Below, in pieces: positions 54,146-63,212 of a DNA stretch of 64,000 nucleotides; the stretch's first letter is position 1; the number at the start of each line of letters is the position of its first letter. A model generated the notes under the pieces. That model saw only the letters and a program-made list of their open reading frames with translations. It did no database searches and had not been told where the DNA came from. The stretch is from Maribellus sp. CM-23. GTDB taxonomy: Bacteria > Bacteroidota > Bacteroidia > Bacteroidales > Prolixibacteraceae. The DNA is taken from assembly GCF_021354595.1 (NCBI RefSeq), contig NZ_JADWYJ010000001.1:1093446-1157445 (forward strand). The letters are read 5' to 3'. Made by a program: the position numbers and the translations under genes.

Positions 54146-54976
54146 ATGAATAGGAACATGCCTTCGAAAACAAGCTTAAACATCCCCCGGATTCTTGCCG
54201 TCTTTTTTCTGTTTATGGTTTCAGGCACGGGTGTTTTCGCCCAAAACCGGGATTCAATACCCGAATCGGCAGTAAACCCCGACAAAGCCTTAAAACGAAT
54301 CCACATACGCCAGATCACCAAAAACGGTTTTAACTTCTGGCAGGACGATTTCTCAGGACATTGGGCGGGTGTTGATTTTGGGTTGAACATGCTTCTCAAT
54401 CCCGACTATACCGGGTATGCAAGCCAATTTATGGAGATCGACGAACTTCGCTCCAATTCTGCTTATTTCAATGTGCTGCAACAGAGCATTGGGCTTCAAC
54501 GGAACCGAAACAAAATCGGGCTGGTTACCGGGCTCGGGCTTCATCTTCAAAGCTATCGGCTAAATGACAATACAACCATAGTACGTGATGAGAACAGTGT
54601 TATCCAACCTGAAACACTGGTGGCTTACGACAACCAGAAATCAAAGCTGGCCCTGATTTCGTTCATGGTACCGGTGCTTCTGGAATTTCAAGTACCGGTA
54701 AACCATTACGACAACCGAATCTATTTCTCGGCTGGAGCTTACGGAGAAGTAAAGCTAAACAGCCACACCAAGGTAAAATACAAAATCGACCAAAAGGAAA
54801 AGCTGAAAGTAGTGGATCATTTTTCGCTGCGCGACTTTCGCTACGGACTGATGGTACGAACCGGCTACCGGAGCGTTAACTTTTTTGCCACCTACGACCT
54901 GGTTCCGTTGTTCCGCGACGAAAGAGGCCCCGAACTCACACCCTTTACTGTAGGCATTACGCTCATCAGGTTCTGA
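54146..54976 (+). CDS. Predicted outer-membrane beta-barrel protein
   Basis: The 276-residue protein has a signal peptide (RILAVFFLFMVSGTGVFAQ). Alternating strands of the beta-barrel type follow (HWAGVDFGLNMLLN, KIGLVTGLGLHLQSY, NRIYFSAGAYGEVKLN), and it ends in VGITLIRF with a C-terminal aromatic. It resembles PorT-like or OmpX-like barrels. Function is unknown. It lies 28 nt upstream of the creatininase-family gene. Confidence 0.7.
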   Translation: MNRNMPSKTSLNIPRILAVFFLFMVSGTGVFAQNRDSIPESAVNPDKALKRIHIRQITKNGFNFWQDDFSGHWAGVDFGLNMLLNPDYTGYASQFMEIDELRSNSAYFNVLQQSIGLQRNRNKIGLVTGLGLHLQSYRLNDNTTIVRDENSVIQPETLVAYDNQKSKLALISFMVPVLLEFQVPVNHYDNRIYFSAGAYGEVKLNSHTKVKYKIDQKEKLKVVDHFSLRDFRYGLMVRTGYRSVNFFATYDLVPLFRDERGPELTPFTVGITLIRF

Positions 54977-55004
54977 TATCACTTATTAATAAATATACAT
55001 TCGC

Positions 55005-55769
55005 ATGAAACCATACATTCTGGAGCAAACCAACTGGAAACAGATAAAACACACAAAATACGATGTAGCGGTACTTCCGTGGGGAGCCACCGAACCCCAC
55101 AACTACCACCTGCCCTATGGAACCGACTCGCTGGAAACGGCAAAAATAACGGAAGACGCAGCAGCCAAAGCATGGGAAGCAGGCACCAAAGTGATGGTAT
55201 TGCCGGTAATTCCGCTCGGAAGTCAGAATACAGGGCAGGTAGATATGCCTTTCTGTCTGCACACCCCTCCGTCAACACAGCTTTTAATTTTAAAAGACAT
55301 TGTTACGTCACTCAACCGCCAGGGAATAAAAAAGCTGGTGATCATGAACGGCCACGGAGGCAACACTTTCAAATCTCTGATCCGGGAACTTCAACCGCAA
55401 TTCCCCGAAATGTTTCTTTCACTGGTGGAATGGTTCAGTGTTCCTATCCGTGAAAACTATTTTGAAGAAGACGGCGACCATGCCAACGAAATGGAGACGA
55501 GCATTATCCTGCATTACTTTCCTGAACTGGTTTTGCCGCTGGAAGAAGCCGGTGATGGCAGTTCAAAAACCCATAAACTAAAAGGCATTCGCGAAAAAAC
55601 AGCCTGGGCCCCGCGTCAATGGGACAAAATTTCGGACGACACCGGAATCGGAAATCCGAAAAAAGCCACTGCCGAAAAAGGAAAAATGTTTGTGGAAGAT
55701 GTAAGCAATACCATTGCCTCCTATTTTACAGAACTGGCGCTTTGCGACATTCACGACCTTTACGAATAA
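55005..55769 (+). CDS. Creatininase-family amidohydrolase
   Basis: The 254-residue metal-dependent hydrolase has the creatininase/MftE-type metal sites: WGATEPHNYHLPYGTDSL (Glu, His, Asp), MNGHGGN and GDHANEMETS. Family members open cyclic amides (creatinine, formamidopyrimidines) or process peptide cofactors. Nothing here selects a substrate. The ATG at 55005 follows a plausible AT-rich leader. Confidence 0.87.
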   Translation: MKPYILEQTNWKQIKHTKYDVAVLPWGATEPHNYHLPYGTDSLETAKITEDAAAKAWEAGTKVMVLPVIPLGSQNTGQVDMPFCLHTPPSTQLLILKDIVTSLNRQGIKKLVIMNGHGGNTFKSLIRELQPQFPEMFLSLVEWFSVPIRENYFEEDGDHANEMETSIILHYFPELVLPLEEAGDGSSKTHKLKGIREKTAWAPRQWDKISDDTGIGNPKKATAEKGKMFVEDVSNTIASYFTELALCDIHDLYE

Positions 55770-56232
55770 AGCGAGCTTCCATCAAAGTGCTAAACCACGA
55801 TACATTGAAATAGCCAGACATAAGTCTTGAATAAAATTCGATGGTTGGAAAGCAGCAATGAATGATGAATTTCGATTAACGATTGTAGATTGACGATTGA
55901 AAAACAGCAGCGGTTCGTGCAAAATGCACAATAAAATTTCTTACTGAACTACCATTGGAAATAGGCAACACAAAGCGGACTGTCCTATTTTTATCGATCC
56001 CGGAATCGAAAAATGGTATTGCCTGAAAATAATTTCCCCCCAGGTGTAACATTTGCACTTTGTGTGATACCTATGGTGAAACCTGACCGGGACAAGACCT
56101 GATTTCTTTTGAATACCAACCGATGTATGTGTTAAATTGGTTATGCAGATCAATTTAATAGATAAATGTCACTATTGAAAGTGTAGGGAAAAATTATATT
56201 TGCAACTTTTATCAAAATTGAAACGAAAAATA
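55770..56232. other. 463-bp gene-free stretch
   Basis: No gene seen. Low-complexity runs such as TAACGATTGTAGATTGACGA lie near 55877. A promoter-like TATATTTG is at 56195-56202, with a TTG 17 bp upstream, ahead of the S46 peptidase gene. Confidence 0.45.
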
Positions 56233-58389
56233 ATGATTAGAAAGATTAAGCTCCTGCTGTTACTTACCGTGTTTACTATCGGTACTGTAGTAGCTGATGA
56301 AGGGATGTGGCTGCCATCGCTTATTCACAAGTTGAATATTAATACGATGCAGCAAATGGGATGCGAGTTAAGTGCCGACGACATCTATAGTATTAACCAC
56401 TCGAGCCTGAAAGACGCCATTGTAGCGCTCGACCGCGGATCGTGTACGGCAGAAGTGGTTTCAAAAGACGGTCTGTTGTTAACCAACCACCACTGTGGTT
56501 TTGGCGAAATTCAACAGCATTCGAGTGTTGAGCACGATTACCTGGAAGATGGTTTCTGGGCCATGAGCCGCGAAGAAGAGCTTCCGAACCCGGGTAAAAC
56601 AGTTACTTTCCTGGTTAGAGTAGAAGATGTAACAGCGAAAGTTCTGGAGAATGTTAACGACGACATGACCGAAGAAGCAAGAGACAAAGCGGTTAACGCA
56701 GCACTCGATAAACTGGTAAAAGAAGCCAAAGCCGATACGCATTACGAAGTTTATGCCCGCGACTTTTTCAATTCAAACCAGTTCTTTCTTTTTGTGACCG
56801 AAACGTTCAGAGATGTGCGTTTGGTAGGAGCTCCTCCGCAGGCACTGGGTAAATTTGGCGGCGACACCGACAACTGGATGTGGCCCCGTCATACCAACGA
56901 TTTTTCGATGTTCCGTATCTATTGCGGACCTGATGGGAAACCTGCCGACTATTCAGAAGACAATGTTCCTTATCAGCCTAAACACTTTTTACCGATTTCG
57001 CTGAAAGGTGTTCAGGAAGGCGACTTTGCCATGGTTTTTGGCTACCCGGGAAGAACCAGCCGTTACAAAACTTCTTACGGCATCGACTACACCATGAAGG
57101 TGACCAACACTGCGCGTATTGTGGTTCGTGAGAAAAAACTGGAGATTATTGCCGATTACATGGCATCGAGCCAAAAAGCAAAAATCCAGTATGCATCGAA
57201 ACATGCCAGCAGCGCTAACTATTACAAGAACTCCATTGGGATGAACCAGGCTTTGACCAAGCTAAAGGTTATCGACCAGAAAAAAGCGCTGGAAAACCAG
57301 TTCACAACCTGGCTGAATGCCGACCCGGCAAGAAAAGCCAAATACAGCGAAGCACTTGACCTGATAAAAGATTATTACTCGGATGTTGAAAACGACAAAG
57401 CCCGTGAATTCATGACCGAAGCCTTGCTGAGAGGCCCGGAGATCTTCACTTTTGCCAACCGTGTAAAACCACTGATGGAAATGTTAAAAGACCCGGTTGG
57501 CAACAAAGACCGGATCGAACGTTACTCCGATTTCCTGAAAGCAATGACGGAAAGCTATTTCAAAGATTATGATGCCGCTACCGACCAGAAACTGACTGCT
57601 GCCTTGATGGAAGTGTATGCACAGGAAAACAAGGCAATCTTCCAGCCGGCTTGCTACCAGGTTATTCAGAAAAAATACAAAGGCGATTACGATAAATTCG
57701 CAGAGCAGCTGTTCAAAAAAACCATTTTTGACAACCAGGAAGAATACCTCGCATTTTTGGACAACCCAAGTCTGAAAGTACTGGAAAAGGACATGGCCTT
57801 TCAAACAGCGGTTGAAATTTTTGACAAATACAACCAGATCAGGGAAGCCATTGATACCCGCAGCGACATCCTGAAAAAGGGACAAAGATTGTTTGTGGCC
57901 GGTTTGATGGAAATGCAGCCCGACAAGAAATTCTACCCCGATGCCAACTCAACCATGCGTCTTACTTACGGTAAAGTGTTGGATTACGATCCGCGCGACG
58001 GTGTAACCTACAAGTACTACACCACTACCGACGGTTACCTGGAGAAAGAAATCCCGGGCGATTACGAATTCAACGTACCGGCCCGCATGAAAGAGTTGTT
58101 GCTCGCAAAAGATTACGGCCAGTATGCCGATGCTGACGGAACACTCCACGCTTGTTTTATCACCAACAACGACATCACCGGAGGAAACTCGGGAAGCCCG
58201 GTTATCAACGGCAAAGGTGAACTGATCGGTATTGCTTTCGACGGTAACTGGGAAGCCATGAGCGGCGACCTTGCCTTTGAGGACAACCTGCAACGCTGTA
58301 TCAATGTCGATATCCGCTTTGTTTTGTGGGTAATCGATGTGTATGCCGGTGCCGATCACCTCATCGAGGAAATGGAAATTATCCGATAA
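56233..58389 (+). CDS. S46-family dipeptidyl-peptidase (DPP7-type)
   Basis: The 718-residue protein has a signal peptide (LLLLLTVFTIGTVVA) and the S46 chymotrypsin-fold catalytic motifs: TNHHC with H87 and GGNSGSP with S653. It removes dipeptides from peptide N-termini in the periplasm. The residue 18 beyond the serine is Gly671 (AFDGNWE). In characterised enzymes Gly here gives DPP7 hydrophobic P1 preference and Arg gives DPP11 acidic preference. The ATG at 56233 is chosen; the frame extends to 56200, but the signal peptide begins here. Confidence 0.93.
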   Translation: MIRKIKLLLLLTVFTIGTVVADEGMWLPSLIHKLNINTMQQMGCELSADDIYSINHSSLKDAIVALDRGSCTAEVVSKDGLLLTNHHCGFGEIQQHSSVEHDYLEDGFWAMSREEELPNPGKTVTFLVRVEDVTAKVLENVNDDMTEEARDKAVNAALDKLVKEAKADTHYEVYARDFFNSNQFFLFVTETFRDVRLVGAPPQALGKFGGDTDNWMWPRHTNDFSMFRIYCGPDGKPADYSEDNVPYQPKHFLPISLKGVQEGDFAMVFGYPGRTSRYKTSYGIDYTMKVTNTARIVVREKKLEIIADYMASSQKAKIQYASKHASSANYYKNSIGMNQALTKLKVIDQKKALENQFTTWLNADPARKAKYSEALDLIKDYYSDVENDKAREFMTEALLRGPEIFTFANRVKPLMEMLKDPVGNKDRIERYSDFLKAMTESYFKDYDAATDQKLTAALMEVYAQENKAIFQPACYQVIQKKYKGDYDKFAEQLFKKTIFDNQEEYLAFLDNPSLKVLEKDMAFQTAVEIFDKYNQIREAIDTRSDILKKGQRLFVAGLMEMQPDKKFYPDANSTMRLTYGKVLDYDPRDGVTYKYYTTTDGYLEKEIPGDYEFNVPARMKELLLAKDYGQYADADGTLHACFITNNDITGGNSGSPVINGKGELIGIAFDGNWEAMSGDLAFEDNLQRCINVDIRFVLWVIDVYAGADHLIEEMEIIR

Positions 58390-58413
58390 TATTTCAGAAG
58401 ATATATGAGAAGT

Positions 58414-58446
58414 AAAACCTCGTCAGTTTTGGCGGGGTTTTCTTTT
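58414..58446 (+). terminator. Terminator after the S46 peptidase
   Basis: AAAACCTCGTC pairs with GGCGGGGTTTT (two G-U) around a 6-nt loop, then a T-rich tail. Confidence 0.75.
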
Positions 58447-58473
58447 TATAAGATTTAAAGGAATGAGCATGGA

Positions 58474-58705
58474 GTCCTGAAAGGGACTAAATATGAATAT
58501 CCGTGAGTGAAACGCACGGTGAAGGACGGTCAGTAGATTTCAGCCCTGAAAAGGATTGAATAAATTCAGATAAAAATTTTATCGCCATAACCAACCGATG
58601 GCGAGATAAAGACCAAACGTCGTTCCCCCCTTCAGGGTTGAGGAGACAGGCATTCAGCCACCACCGGTTATACCGGCGGTTATTCAAGTTTAGTCCTTTC
58701 AGGAC
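58474..58705. repeat. REP-like fold-back element, 232 bp
   Basis: Left end GTCCTGAAAGGGACTAAA is the inverted complement of the right end TTTAGTCCTTTCAGGAC; the similarity extends to about 30 bp with one indel. Inner segments (CCCTGAAAAGGATTGAAT, CCCCTTCAGGGTTGAGG) also pair. A 66-codon frame at 58487-58687 is a by-product. This matches dispersed CTGAAAGG-type Bacteroidota repeats that have no own transposase. Confidence 0.7.
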
Positions 58706-58884
58706 ATATTATTTACGCACCGTTCCAAAAGATTAATGTATCCCCAAAGTACTGAGAATAAAAATTACAGAAACCAAACGTCAACGCCTACACTGCAATC
58801 CCCACTTATTTGTTTATTACGAATAATACTCCCTATTTTGCACTCAGTACTATTTTCTCACTACTCTGTACTCAAAATTTATAA

Positions 58885-59346
58885 ATGGCCCGACCGAAAA
58901 TAACGATATACACTGATGGCGCAGCGCGCGGAAACCCCGGACCGGGTGGTTACGGCATTGTTTTATTGTCGGGGGAATTCCGCAAAGAACTCTCGGAAGG
59001 ATACAAACTGACCACCAACAACCGGATGGAATTGCTCGCCGTGATTGTTGCCCTCGAAACGCTCAAAATTCCCGGAAGCGAAGTCACCATTTACACCGAT
59101 TCGAGGTATGTGTCCGACGCCGTTGAAAAAGGATGGGTGTTCAACTGGGTGAAAAACCGGTTTAAAGGGAAAAAAAATCCCGATCTTTGGATGCGTTTTC
59201 TGGAGATTTACAAAAATCACCTGGTTAAATTTGTTTGGGTGAAAGGGCATGCCAACAACCCGCTCAACGAACGCTGCGACCAGTTGGCGGTGGAGGCTTC
59301 ATTTAAAGCAGATCTGTTGGAGGATGTGGGGTATAAACCGGAATAG
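58885..59346 (+). CDS. rnhA: Ribonuclease HI
   Basis: The 153-residue protein has all four RNase HI acids: D in TDGAARGNPGPGG, E in NRMELLA, D in IYTDSRYV and D in NPLNERCDQLA. It cuts the RNA strand of RNA-DNA hybrids. The length equals E. coli RnhA. Its stop codon directly abuts the ATG of the phosphatidylserine decarboxylase gene. Confidence 0.97.
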   Translation: MARPKITIYTDGAARGNPGPGGYGIVLLSGEFRKELSEGYKLTTNNRMELLAVIVALETLKIPGSEVTIYTDSRYVSDAVEKGWVFNWVKNRFKGKKNPDLWMRFLEIYKNHLVKFVWVKGHANNPLNERCDQLAVEASFKADLLEDVGYKPE

Positions 59347-60309
59347 ATGAGAAATTTGAGTTGGGCACTTCTTCTTCTGGCTTTTGTTGCGTGCAGCCAG
59401 AAAGAGGAAGCAGATAAAAAAATGGAAACCATAAAATACATAGAAAGAGCAAGCGGGGAACTGAAAACCGAAAATGTTCCCAGCGAAGGAATGTTGCACT
59501 GGCTGTACGCTTCAGCTACCGGCAAACTTACGCTCAATCTGTTGTTTAAACGGAAGCTTGTTTCGGCCCTGGGTGGCTGGTACATGAACACCCGCTGGTC
59601 GGCCAGGCGAACCGCTGATTTTGTCAAGGAACATCGCATCGACATGAACGAATACGCCGTTTCGAATGTTGATGACTACAAAACCTTCAATGACTTTTTC
59701 TACCGCAAGCTAAAAGCTGGTGCGCGGCCCATTGGCGAACACGTAGTTTCTCCTGCCGACGGAAAGATCCTGGTTTTTCCTACCCTCAGTGATGTGGACT
59801 TGTTTTTTGTAAAGGGATCGGAATTTTCATTGCAGAGCTTTCTGTGTAACGACGAACTCACAAAGAAATATGCCAACGGTTCCATGGCCATTGTACGGCT
59901 GGCACCGCCCGACTATCACCGCTACCATTTTCCGGCCTCGGGCACCGCTTCCGAATCCGTAAAAATCAAAGGACATTACTACTCGGTTTCACCACTGGCT
60001 TTGCGCGGCAGTCTCGAGATTTTTTGCCAGAACAAACGCGAATACGCTACCTTGCAAACAGCCGAGTACGGCGATATTCTGATCATGGATGTGGGCGCTA
60101 CCATGGTGGGAAGCATCATTCAGACTTACTCGCCCGGGCGGGTAGAAAAAGGCAGCGAGAAAGGCTATTTTGCCTTTGGCGGATCAACACTGGTGCTGCT
60201 TTTTGAAGCGGGAAAAATTAGCTTTGATGCCGACCTGGTTCAGCATACACAAAACGGACTGGAAACCACCATACGCATGGGCGAAAACATTGCTTTGGGC
60301 AACCAATAG
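59347..60309 (+). CDS. psd: Phosphatidylserine decarboxylase with a lipoprotein-like N-terminus
   Basis: The 320-residue proenzyme self-cleaves in FGGST between G279 and S280 to give the pyruvoyl group, and decarboxylates phosphatidylserine to phosphatidylethanolamine. SPADGKIL and YHRYHFPASG are family motifs. Residues 1-25 (LLLLAFVACSQKEEADKK) look like a lipoprotein signal with a lipobox-like FVAC, odd for an inner-membrane enzyme. Homology probably begins at METIKYIERASG (59422). The first ATG follows the rnhA stop with no gap. The true start is uncertain. Confidence 0.88.
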   Translation: MRNLSWALLLLAFVACSQKEEADKKMETIKYIERASGELKTENVPSEGMLHWLYASATGKLTLNLLFKRKLVSALGGWYMNTRWSARRTADFVKEHRIDMNEYAVSNVDDYKTFNDFFYRKLKAGARPIGEHVVSPADGKILVFPTLSDVDLFFVKGSEFSLQSFLCNDELTKKYANGSMAIVRLAPPDYHRYHFPASGTASESVKIKGHYYSVSPLALRGSLEIFCQNKREYATLQTAEYGDILIMDVGATMVGSIIQTYSPGRVEKGSEKGYFAFGGSTLVLLFEAGKISFDADLVQHTQNGLETTIRMGENIALGNQ

Positions 60310-60326
60310 CGGCGCATGTCAAGGCC

Positions 60327-60773
60327 TTATTCCGAAGGTTCAACAACAGCAAAAACCAGTTTACAATCCTCGCAACTGATGCTGAGTCTCTTCTTGTCGA
60401 TTGAGTAAGTTTTGGCCGTAATAAAACTGTTTACAAAAAGCGTTTCCCATTGCATACGCAGGAGTGGCTCGCAATACTTCTCCGTTCCCTGCCCAACATT
60501 GTATATTTTGATTGAATTGCCGCCGCTTAAGGAGTAACTTCCGAAAGTGTAATTACACAAGTTGACCAAATCAATGTTGCCGTTTTCTTTAAAGGAAATT
60601 TCAAAATCATTGATAGTGGAAGGAAAATTGGATGCGATGCCTGATTCGTCAATTATCTGTTCCAGTTTCCATTCGGTATTAACAATCGGGCCGGTTTTCA
60701 CATCGTCGTCCGATTTTTCGCAGGCCATAAGTACCATCATCAACAAACCCATCCAAAGAAGTTTTCCTTTCAT
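60327..60773 (-). CDS. META-domain lipoprotein
   Basis: The 148-residue protein has a lipobox (LMAC, Cys18) and a META/HslJ-like beta domain: NTEWKLEQI, ISFKENGNIDLVNLCNYTFGSYS, WETLFVNSF. Most META proteins have no proven role; HslJ is heat-linked. Cys pairs (CNYTF, CEPL, CEDCK) could form disulfides. It is convergent with psd. Confidence 0.8.
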   Translation of the reverse strand: MKGKLLWMGLLMMVLMACEKSDDDVKTGPIVNTEWKLEQIIDESGIASNFPSTINDFEISFKENGNIDLVNLCNYTFGSYSLSGGNSIKIYNVGQGTEKYCEPLLRMQWETLFVNSFITAKTYSIDKKRLSISCEDCKLVFAVVEPSE

Positions 60774-60845
60774 GACAATTTTGGGGTAAGATGATTCTAC
60801 AGGTCGTTTGGTTGCGTTGGTTATTATATAAAGTGGGTATTCAAC

Positions 60846-61050
60846 GAATCAGGGCTATTAATGCCTCCTTTTTTCTGCTGAACAACAAACGTACTGACTA
60901 CGTTCCCTCCCTTTTCTTCTGGACAGCAAACGTACTGAGTACATCGTTTCACTTTTCATCCGAGCAACAAACGTACTGAGTACATTCCTTCACTTTTCCT
61001 TCGGGGAACAAACGTATTGAGTACGGTGCTTCCTTTTTCGCCCGGGGATG
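60846..61050. repeat. Tandem array of a 41-bp unit, about five copies
   Basis: CAAACGTACTGA begins at 60887, 60928, 60969 and (CAAACGTATTGA) 61010, exactly 41 bp apart. A weaker copy precedes at 60846. Each unit continues with GTAC and a pyrimidine-rich CTTTTC part. The period is not a multiple of three, so it is not coding. Confidence 0.9.
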
Positions 61051-61052
61051 GA

Positions 61053-61069
61053 ACGTTACGGTAACGTTG
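61053..61069. promoter_or_regulatory. 17-bp palindrome
   Basis: AACGTTAC-g-GTAACGTT is perfect. It lies directly after the 41-bp array, as an operator-sized site; function unknown. Confidence 0.35.
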
Positions 61070-61185
61070 GCTCCGGTTGCTTGCTTCAGCGTTTCATAAG
61101 TTCAGTGTAATGAATGAAAGGTTCACTTCAATAACCACTTGACGCTGCTTCAATCCAGAGGCTGTTACCACAAAGCAGGAAAAGA

Positions 61186-61225
61186 GAACCGTTCTTTATT
61201 TTAATCAACGCATAAAGAACGGTTC
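61186..61225. other. 14-bp perfect fold-back with 12-nt loop
   Basis: GAACCGTTCTTTAT (61186-61199) pairs with ATAAAGAACGGTTC (61212-61225). The right half lies in a further palindrome AAAGAAC-g-GTTCTTT. It could be a strong RNA hairpin or a double operator. Confidence 0.4.
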
Positions 61226-61374
61226 TTTAAGCTGGCACAGGGCAGACAGAAATGGTATCTTCTTCTGAAATTGGTTCTAAGGCCGGGGGCTACCCGAAAC
61301 TAGCTATTTATTTCAAAATAAAGCACTTTGGACGCAACCATTTCCTGGAAATTATCATCTGAAATTAAAAAAAC

Positions 61375-61770
61375 ATGTATAAGCTCCTTTACGTATTGTT
61401 TCCGGTGTTACTGATGATTTCATGCGATCATGAAATTGAAAATCCGAATAATCTGAAGTTGTTGGGACTGGATGATATTAAACGGGAATACCAGATTGCA
61501 GATAGTTTAAACTACCTCCCCGACAGAAGCAATATTGACACCACTACCCTTATTTTAGGAATGGATGAGCGAAACGGAAAAGTTGTAATACGATCGTGTC
61601 AGACACGGGGATTTGGCTGTATTCTGGTGACGAACTATTACACCATTCTTTACCAAGATTGCGACTCAATTTGTTGCAAAAAAAGCGGGAACTGGCTGGT
61701 TGATTATGTCGGCTTTGCAGGATTTCGTTCTCCCGTAGGATGCGAACCAGACACTACCGGGAATCATTAA
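61375..61770 (+). CDS. Small Cys-rich lipoprotein of unknown function
   Basis: The 131-residue protein has a lipoprotein signal (VLLMISC, Cys17) and several further cysteines ([21 protein letters not shown]), which may form disulfides outside the inner membrane. No family recognised. Its end overlaps the convergent rnhB end by 4 nt. ATG follows AAAAAAC. Confidence 0.65.
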   Translation: MYKLLYVLFPVLLMISCDHEIENPNNLKLLGLDDIKREYQIADSLNYLPDRSNIDTTTLILGMDERNGKVVIRSCQTRGFGCILVTNYYTILYQDCDSICCKKSGNWLVDYVGFAGFRSPVGCEPDTTGNH

Positions 61771-62378
61771 AGATCCAACACCAGCTGCTCATCGAGCAGG
61801 CGGAACGACATGCGGTGGTATTTGGTGGGCCCGTGTTCCCGGATGGCAGCACGGTGTTTTTTAGTGGGGTAACCTTTGTTTTTGTCCCAGTCGTAGTGCG
61901 GGAACTCCCTGTGAATGTTCAGCATGAAATCGTCGCGGTAGGTTTTGGCCAGCACCGAGGCTGCCGCAATGGAATAAAAGCGCCCGTCGCCCTTTACCAT
62001 GCAGGTGTACGAAATGTCGCCCTGCGTGCGAAAACGGTTTCCGTCGATCAGCAAATGCTCCGGTTTTATTTTGAGTTGCGCCACTGCCCTGTTCATGGCA
62101 AGAAACGAGGCATTCAGGATATTAACCTCATCAATTTCATGATTGTCCACCGCAACAACGGCCCATGCCAGCGCCTGTTCTTCGATTACCGGGCGAAGCT
62201 GGTAGCGTTGTTTTTCGGTAAGCTGTTTCGAATCGTTTAGCAATTGGTTTTCAAAAACAGCGGGCAAAATTACCGCCGCGGCAAATACCGGCCCCGCCAG
62301 ACATCCGCGCCCGGCTTCGTCGCAACCGGCCTCCACTTGCCCCTCTTTAAAATATGATAGTAGCTTTTGTTTCTTCAT
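61767..62378 (-). CDS. rnhB: Ribonuclease HII
   Basis: The 203-residue enzyme removes ribonucleotides embedded in [18 protein letters not shown] carries the first acids, LLIDGNRF the third, and the AKTYRDDFM segment the fourth. It is a second RNase H activity next to rnhA at 58885. The ATG at 62378 gives [10 protein letters not shown]. Confidence 0.96.
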   Translation of the reverse strand: MKKQKLLSYFKEGQVEAGCDEAGRGCLAGPVFAAAVILPAVFENQLLNDSKQLTEKQRYQLRPVIEEQALAWAVVAVDNHEIDEVNILNASFLAMNRAVAQLKIKPEHLLIDGNRFRTQGDISYTCMVKGDGRFYSIAAASVLAKTYRDDFMLNIHREFPHYDWDKNKGYPTKKHRAAIREHGPTKYHRMSFRLLDEQLVLDL

Positions 62379-63212
62379 GCTAAATTGAGCTTACTGATAT
62401 AATTGCGAAACTGAGACTGATTACTCAATCCTTCTTCAATCACAAATCGTTAATCATCATTCTCCAATCAATTCCTCTTGCCATACTGCGAAATTGTAAA
62501 AATGTGGTTTTATTTCCAACATTTAACCACTTATGCCCGGTCTTGCTCCAAAGAACCTTTACACATTGCCGAAGGGCAGAGCGTGGAGCGCGGGCTTGTT
62601 TGCGTCAATATCCCCAGGGCATTGCCCCGGGCTGACAAGCCACGCCCTTTCAGGGCTTTCTCACGGAATTGCCAAACTGTAAAATCGCTAAACTGATAAA
62701 CTGTGACTGAATACTGAGACTGCGACTTATCACTCAATCCTTCTTCAATCACAAATCGTTAATCATCATTCTCCAATCAATTCCTCTTGCCATACTGCGA
62801 AATTGTAAAAATGTGGTTTTATTTCCAACATTTAACCACTTATGCCCGGTCTTGCTCCAAAGAACCTTTACACATTGCCGAAGGGCAGAGCGTGGAGCGC
62901 GGGCTTGTTTGCGTCAATATCCCCAGGGCATTGCCCCGGGCTGACAAGCCACGCCCTTTCAGGGCTTTCTCACGGAATTGCCAAACTGTAAAATCGCTAA
63001 ACTGATAAACTGTGACTGAATACTGAGACTGAATACTGAGACTGCGACTTATCACTCAATCCTTCTTCAATCACAAATCGTTAATCATCATTCCTAAATC
63101 AATTCCTCCATCCTTCGACTCCGCTCAGGATGACATTCTGTAAGCTAAGACTGAATACTGAGACTGCGACTCTCTGAACTTTGAACTCTAAACTTTGAAC
63201 TCCGAACTCCCC
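62379..63212. other. 834-bp gene-free repeat-rich region
   Basis: No gene is supported. It contains a 309-bp tandem duplication, a partial third copy and short CTGAATACTGAGACTG-type repeats up to the glycosyltransferase stop. Confidence 0.5.
62423..63100. repeat. 309-bp tandem duplication with partial third copy
   Basis: Copies begin with ACTCAATCCTTCTTCAATCA at 62423, 62732 and 63054. The first two are nearly identical over 309 bp; the third, offset by 13 extra bases, stops after about 45 bp. The unit holds a 72-codon frame (62478 and 62787) also preserved by duplication, and CCCTTTCAGGG and CCCAGGGCATTGCCCCGGG inverted parts of REP-like type. No transposase is present. Confidence 0.9.

Larger units (their letters stand above)
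58390..58884. other. 495-bp gene-free region before rnhA
   Basis: Apart from the terminator and the 232-bp fold-back element it shows only AT-rich text (58706-58884) and no gene. Confidence 0.45.
60774..61374. other. 601-bp gene-free region with repeats and palindromes
   Basis: No gene seen; it holds a 41-bp tandem array, a 17-bp palindrome and a 14-bp fold-back, each listed separately. It lies between the META lipoprotein and the small lipoprotein at 61375. Confidence 0.5.

Noticed and set aside
58487..58687. 66-codon frame in the fold-back element
   Set aside because: It spans most of the inverted-repeat element, a common spurious translation in such repeats.
60846..61050. CRISPR array
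   Set aside because: The 41-bp units are similar along their whole length, there are no unique spacers and no cas genes in the window.
62478..63005. Two identical 72-codon frames as a duplicated gene
   Set aside because: They lie in a REP-like repeat with no family and no promoter; the duplication explains the matching frames.
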